DNA of 60,316 bases from contig BGOI01000010.1 of the NCBI GenBank assembly GCA_003569165.1, forward strand, positions 1 through 60,316, given 5' to 3'. Position numbers and translations under genes: made by a program. Origin of the DNA: Opitutia bacterium (GTDB taxonomy: Bacteria > Verrucomicrobiota > Verrucomicrobiia > Opitutales > UBA953). Below, piece by piece: positions 30,997 through 38,516 of the stretch. The number at the start of each line of letters is the position of its first letter. Within the stretch, counting starts at the first letter, position 1. Below the pieces are notes generated by a model. The model did not search any database, was not told the DNA's origin, and was given only the letters and a program-made list of their open reading frames with translations.

Positions 30997-31860
30997 TTAG
31001 GCCTGGCGGCGGATGGCTTCGCGGTAGGCGAGGGGTGGGAGTTCTTGGTGACGCTGGAACTGGCGGTGGAAATAGGCCGCGGTCGGGTAGCCGCACTGGT
31101 GCGCGATCTGTTTCACGGATTCGTCGGTCTCGGCGAGCAGGCGGGCGGCGCGGGCGATCCGGAGTTCGTTGAGATACTGGGGGACCGACCGGCCGGTGCA
31201 CTTCTTGAACAGCCGGCTGAAGGCGCTTTCGCTCAGGCCGGCGAGGGCGGCGAGCTCGGGGACGTAGAGCGGCTTGCCGAGGTTGGCCTTGATGTGGGCG
31301 ACGACGTTGCCGATACGGTCCGAGGTATGCGCGTCGGTGGTGGCGTGGAAGCCAGGCGAGGCGATTTCCTTCAGGTCGACGGAACCGGCGGCGAGCTCGA
31401 GGAACTCGATCAGCAGCGCCAGGCGACGAAGTCCATGGGCCTTGGGCATCTTATGCAGGAGGGCTGCGGCCTGCTTGCGGGTCGCCCCTTTGAATTCGAG
31501 GCCGAGGCGGGCGCGCTCGAGCAAGCGGCGGATGGCTGACACCGAAGAATGCTGCGTCCATTCCTCGCCGAAGAGGTTCGGGCGGAATTGCACGAGTATC
31601 CATTCCACGCCGGCTTGGCGGCCCTTGCGGTCATTACGGAAGTCGTGAGGGAGGTCGGAGCCGAGGAGCAGAATCTCGCCAGCCTTGAGCGGCGCCATCT
31701 TGTCGCCAATCCAGCGCTCGGTGCCGCCGCGCAGCAGGAAGAAAATCTCATGCTCGGGGTGGTGATGCCAGACGCACCCGAAGTCGCGTTGGCTCAGGTG
31801 CTCACACGCGACCAGCTCGTTGGCCGATACGGGAGATTGCTGTTCCTTGATGAGCCGCAC
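30997..31860 (-). CDS. AraC-family regulator with cupin sensor domain
   Basis: 287 aa from a GTG at 31860, two bases after the upstream phosphoesterase stop; no ATG fits better. The N-terminal cupin has CVWHHHPEHEIFFLLRGG and AGEILLLGSDLPHDF. The C-terminal part has two helix-turn-helix motifs: LYVPELAALAGLSESAFSRL and ESVKQIAHQCGYPTAAYFHR. Position inside a sugar operon suggests it activates that operon in response to the sugar. A pair of 15-bp direct repeats 21 bp apart (34713-34748), just upstream of the operon's first gene, is the right geometry for an AraC-type site. Confidence 0.93.
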   Translation of the reverse strand: MRLIKEQQSPVSANELVACEHLSQRDFGCVWHHHPEHEIFFLLRGGTERWIGDKMAPLKAGEILLLGSDLPHDFRNDRKGRQAGVEWILVQFRPNLFGEEWTQHSSVSAIRRLLERARLGLEFKGATRKQAAALLHKMPKAHGLRRLALLIEFLELAAGSVDLKEIASPGFHATTDAHTSDRIGNVVAHIKANLGKPLYVPELAALAGLSESAFSRLFKKCTGRSVPQYLNELRIARAARLLAETDESVKQIAHQCGYPTAAYFHRQFQRHQELPPLAYREAIRRQA

Positions 31861-31862
31861 GT

Positions 31863-32810
31863 TTATTTCTTTTTCGGCGCGGCGGTCTTCTTGGGCGCGG
31901 GCTGGCGTCCAAAGAACCACTTGGCCTCGCCGTTCCAGGCGTGGTCGGTCTCGAGGGTGTTGAGCTTGAGCTGGAAACCGTGGGCGTTGAAACGGGCGGA
32001 GGTCCAGCCGGTGGCGTTGGTGTTCGCATTGAACACATAGGCACAGGCGATGGTGCTGATGATGTGGATGCCGTTCTCCAAGGCCTGCGTCCATTCATGG
32101 GTGTGACCGTGGATGTACGCCTTCACCTGTGGGCGCTTGGCGATCTCCGGCCAGAAGTCTGCCGTGTCGGCGATACCGCCCTTATAGTGGCTCGTGTCGC
32201 CGCCGACCTGTGGGTTGTGGTGGCCGACGAGCACGACCTGCTTGGTCGGGACTTCGTCGATCTTCGCGAGAATCCAAGCGATCTGCTCCGCGCCGAGCTT
32301 GCCGCCCGGGCCGGGGGTCTGTCGAGGGTGTCGAGCAGGATGAGGCGCGTGGACGGTAGGTCGATGAGGCTGTTATGGCGGTGTTCCTTGAGTGCCGAGG
32401 CGCTCTTCATCTCCGGGAAGGCGGCCATGAAGATGTCGCGGACATCGTGATTGCCGAGCGTGAGGTGAACCGGGATGCCGGCGTCGCGTAACGAGCGATT
32501 GAGTTCCCGGACGACGGCGTAATCGGCGGCTGGTGCCGATCGCGAGGGCAAGATCGCCGTTGATGATGACCGCGGCGGGTTCTTCGCGAGGGCGAGAATC
32601 TGTTTCACCGCCGTGCGCAGGTGGTCGTCATCGTCCTTGGCGTTCGCGGGGATCTTTTCTTCGGGGATGCCAGTCAGGTGGATGTCATTGATGATGACGA
32701 TTTCGTCGCCGCCCGAGGTATCGAGCGCCGCCCAGCCCGCGCAGCGGGAAGGCGAGGGTGGCGAGACCAGCGAGCTGGAAGAACCGGCAGCGGGAGAGCG
32801 AGGCGGTCAT
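31863..32810 (-). CDS. Calcineurin-like metallophosphoesterase, frameshifted
   Basis: The ATG at 32810 gives leader MTASLSRCRFFQLAGLATLA. In successive frames the family motifs appear in order: DEIVIINDIHLTG (metal site), HLTLGNHDVRDIFMAAFP (GNHD), RLILLDTL, VLVGHHNPQVGGDTSH (GHH) and AYIHGHTHEWTQALENG (GHTH). At least three frame changes lie between 32750 and 32230; the final 124 residues are clean and end in a lysine-rich tail. It probably hydrolyses a phosphomonoester or diester outside the cytoplasm. The start overlaps the end of the PIG-L gene, and the stop lies two bases before the AraC GTG. Confidence 0.85.
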
Positions 32811-33605
32811 GGGAGGGCTGCTCGAGGGCGGCTTCGTAGACGGCGTCGACGACGCAGTCAGAACCAAGGGCGGAGCGGAGCGGGTCGATCTCGGAAGCGC
32901 TGTAACCGAGGTGGTGATGGCGGCACCAACCTTGGGCCAGCTGGTATTTACCTGAGAGAGCGCCGACGGCGGCGGACATCTTATCCAGCGTGTGCAGGTA
33001 GGAGTCCATGCCTGACTCTTGTCCAACCAGTCCTTCTGCGAGGCGTGGGCGGCGAGCGCCTTCCGGGCCTGGTCCTGGACCGGGCCGACGTCGACGTAGA
33101 GGCCGGCGCGGACTTTCTGGCGTAGCGGCGTGCGCAGCCCGTGCGGCATCGCATGGTAGATCGTCACGTCATGAGCGTAGGTCGGGGCCGGCGGTACCGT
33201 GTCGTAGTTGGGCATCCCGTGCGTGAAGGCCGCAGAGGTCGCGAGACGGGCGCAGGCCATGTGATCTTCCATGTAGTCGGACAGCGCGTGCGTGAGCACG
33301 ATGTCGGCGCGGCTCTGCCGGATGACCGAAGCCACCTTGCGCATGACCTCGATATCGAAGGTCAGCGTCATGTCATTCACGACCGGCGGATAGAACTTCG
33401 CCCCGAGGATGCGCGCGGCCTCCTGGGCTTCGGCGAGCCGCACGGTGGCGGTCGTCGGGCCGTCCATCTGGACCGAACCGCCGTTGCCGGCGCAGAGGTC
33501 GAAGTAGTGCAAGTCCCAGCCGCGCTTCGCGAGCTGGAGCATCGTCCCGGCGGCGAAGTATTCGACGTCGTCGGGATGCGCGAAGATGGCGAGGCAGGAG
33601 GGCAT
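32807..33605 (-). CDS. PIG-L/LmbE family zinc deacetylase, frameshifted near 33010
   Basis: Starts MPSCLAIFAHPDDVEYFAAG, with the zinc-binding AHPDD motif (residues 9-13). Further on are LHYFDLCAGNGGSVQMDGPT, RLAEAQEAARILGAKFYPPV and ADIVLTHALSDYMEDHMACA, which has the third metal histidine. The frame shifts after ASQKDWLDK and resumes with GMDSYLHTLDKMSAAVG and WCRHHHLGYSASEIDPLRSA. The end is set at a TGA overlapping the next ATG, which needs one more small frame change. PIG-L enzymes remove N-acetyl groups from GlcNAc-type sugars. Next to a NagB-like gene this points to amino-sugar catabolism, though PVC homologues are very diverse. Confidence 0.88.
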
Positions 33606-33608
33606 GGG

Positions 33609-34649
33609 TCAGGCGACCTTGACTGGCTGGCCGCCGTTGGCTGCGCTCTGGTCGGCAGCGAAGATCACCTTGAAGGTGCGGAGGGCGTCGCGGAAGCTCG
33701 TGAGCGGCATGTCCTGGCCCTTGTCGAGCGCATCGAAGAAGGCCTGGAACTGGGCTTGGTAGGGGTGGTCGCTGACGTCGCCGGAATCCAGCATCTTCAT
33801 CGAGAGCCCGCTCCACTGGGCCTTGTTGGTCTTCAGCTTGGCGGAGTGGAACTTGTTATCGAGGACGCTGCCATGGCTACCCACGAGGTGGGTGTGGAAG
33901 TAGTAAGGCTGGAGGCAATCGACGATCGCGGCGCATTTGCCGACGGCCCCGTTCTTGAACTTCAGGATCGTGACGGCGGAGGTATCGTATTCGTAGGGCG
34001 TGAAGTACTCGCTCTTCGACTTCGTGCTAAAGCTCGTGACCGAGTCGACTTCGCCGGGCATGCACATCAGGAGGGTCGTCGAGGTGCGTGGCAACCGGCG
34101 GTGAGGAGGGCATCTGCCACCATCCTTCTTGCCGATGTTCCAGCGGTACTGGCCATACCACGGGCCGATGCCGTGTGGTAGTAGTCGACTTCGCCGTAAT
34201 GGATCTCGCCGATGAGGCCTTGGTCGATGACGGCCTTGTGGCTTCCATCTGGCTGGAGAAGCGGCACTCGAAGCAGACGCAGCCCTTCACGCCGTTCTTT
34301 TCGGCGGCTTCGAAAATCTGGATTACCTCAGGCATCGAGTTGGCCATCGGCTTCTCGAGGATGATGTGCTTTTTCGCTTTCCGCGGCGGCGACGGCTTGG
34401 GCGCAGAGTGTTGGCTCGGGTAGCTGGTGATATCGACCACGTGGATCTCAGGATCGGCGAGCAGGGCTTCGACAGTATCGTAGGCCTTGATCTTGCCGCC
34501 GTGCTTGGCGCTGAGTGTCGCGGAGTCGAGCGGACGGAGGAGTAGATCGCCGTGACTTGCGCCTGGCTGCTTGCGTTGATGGCATCGATGTGGGCCGTAG
34601 CGGCCCAGCCGTAACCGATGATACCGACGTTGTATTTCTTGGTGCTCAT
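33609..34649 (-). CDS. Gfo/Idh/MocA family oxidoreductase, frameshifted in N-terminal half
   Basis: Starts MSTKKYNVGIIGYGWAATAH, a Rossmann NAD(P) motif (GIIGYGWAA). Pieces in other frames continue with KAYDTVEALLADPEIHVVDI, HIILEKPMANSMPEVIQIFE (the EKP catalytic lysine motif), VKGCVCFECRFSSQMEA and DQGLIGEIHYGEVDYYHTA. The last 160 residues are clean (GEVDSVTSFSTKSKSEYFTP to the stop). At least four frame changes lie in 34560-34100. Such enzymes oxidise or reduce sugar hydroxyls and in PVC bacteria often act on glycosides via keto intermediates. It is the first gene of the 34649-27420 unit, with a candidate AraC site 64 bp upstream. Confidence 0.87.
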
Positions 34650-34712
34650 GGGGGTGCGTCAGGGGGGTGACCTGCAGCATGCTTCAAGGCCCCAAAGAAG
34701 GAAACCCAATCG

Positions 34713-34748
34713 GGTGTCTTTTTACGCTCGAATGGTGTCTTTTAACGC
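34713..34748. promoter_or_regulatory. Two 15-bp direct repeats, 21-bp period: candidate AraC operator
   Basis: GGTGTCTTTTTACGC (34713-34727) and GGTGTCTTTTAACGC (34734-34748) match at 14 of 15 positions and start exactly 21 bp apart, two helical turns. They lie 64-99 bp upstream of the Gfo/Idh start. AraC-family activators typically bind such tandem half-sites, and an AraC gene is in the same operon. Confidence 0.6.
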
Positions 34749-34765
34749 GACGCAGAGCGTCGCGT
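34745..34765. repeat. Perfect 9-bp stem hairpin beside the AraC-type repeats
   Basis: ACGCGACGC (34745-34753), loop AGA, GCGTCGCGT (34757-34765). It shares its first bases with the second direct repeat. It has the stem and loop size of the REP-like units but lacks the GGTAGGG tag. Confidence 0.5.
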
Positions 34766-34806
34766 GGGGATCTGCTGGCAGGGTGAACGGCTGCGAAGCA
34801 AAACAA

Positions 34807-34936
34807 GGTAGGGTCGGGACCGCGTCACGACAGTGCCATCTCGAGGTAGGGCCGAGCATCCCTGCTCGGCCGCGGCCAACCAAGGATGGTTGGCCCTACC
34901 CAATCCAGGCGGATGCGATGTCATCGCATCCCTACC
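34807..34936. repeat. REP-like cluster: one single unit, one 56-bp inverted pair (REPIN), one reverse unit
   Basis: This is part of the 386-bp gene-free stretch 34650-35035. Unit 1 (34807-34831, plus) is GGTAGGG with an imperfect hairpin GTCGGGAC-CGC-GTCACGAC; identical 25-bp copies lie at 46268-46292 (reverse) and 57219-57243. The REPIN at 34845-34900 starts GGTAGGG and ends CCCTACC, holding hairpins GCCGAGCA-TCCC-TGCTCGGC and GGCCAACCA-AGGA-TGGTTGGCC joined by CGC. A reverse unit at 34911-34936 has stem GGATGCGAT-GTC-ATCGCATCC then CCCTACC. Arms are perfect except for one mismatch in unit 1. Confidence 0.85.
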
Positions 34937-34958
34937 CCCGCCACCTGAAACTTGCATC

Positions 34959-35007
34959 CACTTTTGCACCTTTGCACAGGCCGCAGGCCGGTTTGCACTT
35001 TTGCACC
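34959..35007. repeat. TGCAAA-type repeat (reverse orientation)
   Basis: CACTTTTGCACCTTTGCAC (34959-34977) and TTTGCACTTTTGCACC (34992-35007) flank a short GGCC-GCA-GGCC hairpin. They are the reverse complement of the array found upstream of the two propeller genes at 57071-57115 and 58371-58415. Confidence 0.65.
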
Positions 35008-35009
35008 TA

Positions 35010-35035
35010 GGACAGCACGTGGTGCTGTCCCTACC
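35010..35035. repeat. REP-like unit directly after the PfkB stop codon
   Basis: Reverse unit: stem GGACAGCAC-GTG-GTGCTGTCC then CTACC, abutting the stop codon of the kinase gene (35036). Read on the minus strand it is identical over 26 bp to the unit at 46133-46158. Its position right after a stop suggests use as a transcript end or 3'-stabilising hairpin, although no T-tract follows. Confidence 0.85.
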
Positions 35036-36046
35036 TCAAAACTCCCCGAAGCCGAACTGCTCGGCCAAGGCGAGACAGTCTTTCACCGGGCGCAGGCCTT
35101 TGGAGGGCGTGGGATCGGCGAGGCAGGCGGCGGCGCAGCAGACGGCGAGCTTGAGGCGTTCCTGGACTTCGAGGCCTTCGTGCAGGCCGTAAAGCATGCC
35201 GGCGGCGAACGCATCGCCTGCGCCAGTCGCACCCTTGCTGTAACCAGCGGGAAGTTTGAGCGAGGCTTGCTTGAGGCGAAGGCCTTCGGCGGTCGCGCAG
35301 ACCGAACCGAACTCGGTGTGGATCGTGACCGTCTTCTTCACGCCGAGGGAGAGCAGCTGCTCGGCGGTGCGGATCAGCCAGCCGGCGTTCTTGGGGTCGA
35401 TGACTTCGCCGACGACGAGCCCGGCCTCGATCTCGTTGATGACGAGGTGGTCGGTGAGGGGCAGGGCGCTGAGGGCGATCTCGCGGAACTGCGGGTGCGA
35501 GGCGCTGACCATGTCGACCGAGGTCTCGAGGCCGGCGGAGCGGGCGTTGAAGAGCAGCTTGGCCGCGATGGTCTGGCCGCCTTCGAAGGTGTCCATGCGG
35601 TCGAGCAGCATGAGGTAGCCGAGGTGCAGGATGCGGGCGTTGGTCTTGCTGAAGGAGCAGTGCTTGAGGTCGAAGTGTGCATTAGCGCCACGGCAATGGA
35701 AGAAGGTGCGGCGTCCAGTGGACTGCACGGTCATCGCGTCGGTGTAGGAGGTCGGGTGGTCCTTGCTGAGGTGCAGCATGCCCACGTCGATTCGGTGGTT
35801 CTGGCAGTCACGCTTGATCCACTGGCCGTTGGTGTCGTCGCCGACGAGCCCGCAGGCGGAGAGAGGGAATTCGACCTTCATCGCCGCGAGGTCCTTGAGG
35901 ACGTTGTAAGGGCCGCCGCCGTTGGAGCGCGATTCGCTCAGGATGCTCGCAAGCATGTCCTGGACGGGGTAGCCATCGATAATCTTGACGTAATCGACGA
36001 TGAAATTGCCGGCGGCAAGAATGCCTTGGCGAGGAGTTTTTGGCAT
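35036..36046 (-). CDS. PfkB-family carbohydrate kinase
   Basis: 336 aa from the ATG at 36046 (MPKTPRQGILAAGNFIVDYV). Ribokinase-family signatures: substrate-binding SESRSNGGGPYNVLKDLAAM and the ATP/anion-hole motif KGATGAGDAFAAGMLYGLHE, whose Asp is the catalytic base. A central FFHCRGANAHFDLKHC stretch is characteristic but I cannot link it to a known substrate. It phosphorylates a sugar or ketose using ATP in the cytoplasm. Last gene of the 41798-35036 operon, seven bases after the Gfo/Idh stop and followed at once by a REP hairpin. With an isomerase and an aldolase in the operon, a ketose-1-phosphate product is plausible (inference). Confidence 0.9.
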   Translation of the reverse strand: MPKTPRQGILAAGNFIVDYVKIIDGYPVQDMLASILSESRSNGGGPYNVLKDLAAMKVEFPLSACGLVGDDTNGQWIKRDCQNHRIDVGMLHLSKDHPTSYTDAMTVQSTGRRTFFHCRGANAHFDLKHCSFSKTNARILHLGYLMLLDRMDTFEGGQTIAAKLLFNARSAGLETSVDMVSASHPQFREIALSALPLTDHLVINEIEAGLVVGEVIDPKNAGWLIRTAEQLLSLGVKKTVTIHTEFGSVCATAEGLRLKQASLKLPAGYSKGATGAGDAFAAGMLYGLHEGLEVQERLKLAVCCAAACLADPTPSKGLRPVKDCLALAEQFGFGEF

Positions 36047-36053
36047 GAGAAAT

Positions 36054-37175
36054 TTAGAGCGAGACGACCGTGCCTTGGGCCTGCGACTGCAGGGCGGCGG
36101 CGAAGATCTCGTGGGTGGCGACGGCTTCGTCGGGCGTAGCGCAACCGAAACGGCCGTTGAGCAGGCCGGCGCGTTCCATGAGGTAGGCGGCCCACATCTG
36201 CTGGATGACGTCGGTGAAACCGGGTTCAAAGATGCCGCCGGTGACGGTCTTGAACGGCGTGCTGAAGCCGAGGTCGGTGCGCTTCCAGAACTGTTCCTTG
36301 CCGCGTTCGAAGAGCCAGAGGGCCTTGGTGTCCGAGGTGCTGTAGCGGACGCCGCCATCGGTACCGAGAATTTCGATAAACCAGGTATTGGTCGCACCAG
36401 GCATGAGGCGCTTCATCTCGAGGCGCATGGGGACTTCGTGCTCACCGACTTTGATCCAAGTGTTGAGGAGTGCGTTATCCCAGGTGTCGCAGTTCGTCAC
36501 GCCGCCCTTGCCGTCGGGGCGCTGCGGGTAGCCCTTCTGGAGTTGGGCGAAGACGCGGGAGGGCTTCCAGCCAAGGCGCAGAGGGATATGGCACGCATGC
36601 ATGCCGAGGTCGTTGAGGGCGCCACCTTCGCCGCACATGGCGTTGAGGCGCTTCCAGTTTGCGGCCTTGGTCGGGTCGAGGTCGCTGCTGTGGTGGAAGC
36701 CAGAGACGACTTCCAGGATGCGGCCGATCGAACCACTTCGAGCCACTTCGAAGGCGCGCTGGGCGCCAGGGAAGAAGGGCATCTCAGAGCTGCAGCGCAC
36801 GAAGCGACCGCTGGCCTTGGCGGCGGCGTGGATGCGACGGGCGGAAGCGAGGTCGATGCCGAAGGGCTTCTCGGCGAAGAGGTCTTTGCCGGCAGCGAGG
36901 ACGTCGCAATACAGCTTCTCGTGCAGGTTATGTGGCACGGCCACGTAGACCACGTCGACGTCGGGGTTCGCGAGGAGCGCCTTGTAGTCGGTGGTCTTCT
37001 GCGTGCAGGAGGGGATGCAATCGAACCACGAGAGTGTGGCGGGATTGAGGTCGGCCACGGCCGTAAGGACCGGGCGGACGGAGACGTCGGTAAGCGCGCA
37101 CCAGCGGGCGAATGCGCTGGCCATTTCTCGACCCATGAGGCCGCCGCCGATGATGCCGATGTTTACGGGAGACAT
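36054..37175 (-). CDS. Gfo/Idh/MocA family oxidoreductase
   Basis: 373 aa. The Rossmann motif is NIGIIGGGLMGREMASAFAR (residues 5-24); the catalytic lysine motif is LFAEKPFGIDLASARRIHAA; and a conserved GGALNDLGMHACHIPLRLGW block has the aspartate/histidine of the active site. Intact and of normal length. It oxidises a sugar or polyol hydroxyl with NAD(P). It sits between the GlcF-like gene (48-bp gap) and the PfkB gene (7 bp). It is not closely similar by eye to the other Gfo/Idh protein at 33609-34649, so the two likely serve different pathways. Confidence 0.93.
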   Translation of the reverse strand: MSPVNIGIIGGGLMGREMASAFARWCALTDVSVRPVLTAVADLNPATLSWFDCIPSCTQKTTDYKALLANPDVDVVYVAVPHNLHEKLYCDVLAAGKDLFAEKPFGIDLASARRIHAAAKASGRFVRCSSEMPFFPGAQRAFEVARSGSIGRILEVVSGFHHSSDLDPTKAANWKRLNAMCGEGGALNDLGMHACHIPLRLGWKPSRVFAQLQKGYPQRPDGKGGVTNCDTWDNALLNTWIKVGEHEVPMRLEMKRLMPGATNTWFIEILGTDGGVRYSTSDTKALWLFERGKEQFWKRTDLGFSTPFKTVTGGIFEPGFTDVIQQMWAAYLMERAGLLNGRFGCATPDEAVATHEIFAAALQSQAQGTVVSL

Positions 37176-37182
37176 GAGGGGA

Positions 37183-37210
37183 AGTTGATGAGTTGAATCG
37201 TTGAATGGTT
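37183..37210. repeat. GTTGAATG-type tandem repeat in the glcF/oxidoreductase gap
   Basis: Three to four imperfect copies of an 8-9 bp word (GTTGATGA, GTTGAATC, GTTGAATG) upstream of the Gfo/Idh start. A related array (GTTGACCA) at 6443-6465 falls in the annotated 5' end of a sulfatase gene. Confidence 0.55.
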
Positions 37211-37223
37211 GGCCAGAGGGATT

Positions 37224-38513
37224 TCAGCGCTCTGCGCGGTAAGCTCGGGCCAGTAATGTCACGGGTTGGAGGAGGGAGATGGGTGAGCCGGCTTGGCGGA
37301 GGCCACGGGCGATCTGAAGGTGGCACCCGGGGTTGGCGGTGGCGAGGACCGATGCGCCGGTGCCGATGACGTGCCCGACCTTGCGGACGAGGAGCTGTTC
37401 GGACTGCTCGGGCTGGGTGATGTTGTAGATGCCGGCGCTGCCGCAGCACCAGTTGGCCTCAGGAAGTTCGACGAGCTTGAGCCCGGGGATGAGCTTCAGG
37501 AGGTCGCGGGGCTGCTTGGTGACCTTCTGGCCGTGGGTCAGGTGACAGGAATCGTGGTAGGTGACGGTGAGGTCGCCCAAGCCCGCCTGCGGGGCGCGAC
37601 AACCATGCTCCATCATCCATTCGTGGATGTCGCGGAGCTTGGAATCCCAGAGTTTCGCTAACGGTGCGTAGACGGCGTCATCGGCGAGCAGAGCGCTATA
37701 GTGGCGGAGATGATTCCCGCAGCCGCCGGAGTTCGTGATGATGGCGTCGAACTGCGACGGCGGAAAGAGGTCGATCATCCGCTTGGCTAAGGTCTTGGCC
37801 GCGTTGGCTTCGCCGTTGTGCGCGTGCAGCGAGCCACAGCAGGGCTGGACGGGCGGCGTATGGACCTCGCAGCCGTTGGCCAGGAGGACATCGGCCGTGT
37901 CGCGATTGATGTCCGCGAACACCAAATCCTGGACGCAGCCGGTGAGCAGGGCGACCCGATGGTTTTTCTTGGCCGGGGACTCGACCGGACGGATGAGTTG
38001 CGGCGAGAACTTCGTCGCGATGGTCGGGCACTGGGGCTCGAGGCGACGAAGGTCTTTCGGCAGAAGCTTGGTCAGGCCAATCTTCCGGAAGGCGGTCTGC
38101 AGTCCGAGGCGTTGGTAAAGCCAGAGGAGCCGGCCGACGAAGCGGAGCAGGCGCGGACGCATGAACAGGCCGCGAATCGTCACCGTGCGCCAGAAGCGGC
38201 TGGTAAAGGTCTGGTTGAGGCCGGCGGACTGGACTTCGGCGCGGGCGGTCTCGAGTAGGTTGGAATAATCCACGCCGGCGGGACAGGCGGTCTGGCAGGC
38301 CAGGCAGCCGAGGCAGTAGCTCATCTCGTCGGCGAAGGCCGGCGACAACTTCAGTTCGCCGTCGGCGACGGCGCGCATGAGCGAGATACGCCCGCGGGGG
38401 CTATGACGTTCCTTATTGGTGGCGACGTAAGTCGGGCAAGCCGGGAGGCACATCCCGCAATGCATGCACTGCTGGAGGATCGAGTAATCGAGGAGCTTGA
38501 GCGAAGGCTTCAT
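37224..38513 (-). CDS. glcF: GlcF-like glycolate/lactate oxidase iron-sulfur subunit
   Basis: 429 aa. Two [4Fe-4S] ferredoxin motifs: C16-x2-C19-x2-C22-x3-C26 (QCMHCGMCLPACP) and CLGCLACQTACP near residue 70. Two CCG domains follow (GCEVHTPPVQPCCGSLHAHN; LVELPEANWCCGSAGIYNI). It forms a complex with the FAD subunit encoded three bases upstream and passes electrons from glycolate or lactate oxidation to the respiratory chain. No GlcE subunit gene is present. Substrate (glycolate, D-lactate or another 2-hydroxy acid) cannot be decided from sequence. Confidence 0.92.
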   Translation of the reverse strand: MKPSLKLLDYSILQQCMHCGMCLPACPTYVATNKERHSPRGRISLMRAVADGELKLSPAFADEMSYCLGCLACQTACPAGVDYSNLLETARAEVQSAGLNQTFTSRFWRTVTIRGLFMRPRLLRFVGRLLWLYQRLGLQTAFRKIGLTKLLPKDLRRLEPQCPTIATKFSPQLIRPVESPAKKNHRVALLTGCVQDLVFADINRDTADVLLANGCEVHTPPVQPCCGSLHAHNGEANAAKTLAKRMIDLFPPSQFDAIITNSGGCGNHLRHYSALLADDAVYAPLAKLWDSKLRDIHEWMMEHGCRAPQAGLGDLTVTYHDSCHLTHGQKVTKQPRDLLKLIPGLKLVELPEANWCCGSAGIYNITQPEQSEQLLVRKVGHVIGTGASVLATANPGCHLQIARGLRQAGSPISLLQPVTLLARAYRAER

Positions 38514-38516
38514 CCC

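Noticed and set aside
34807-35035. CRISPR array
   Set aside because: Hairpins recur, but there is no constant repeat with regular spacers and no cas gene; the units match a REP-like family instead.
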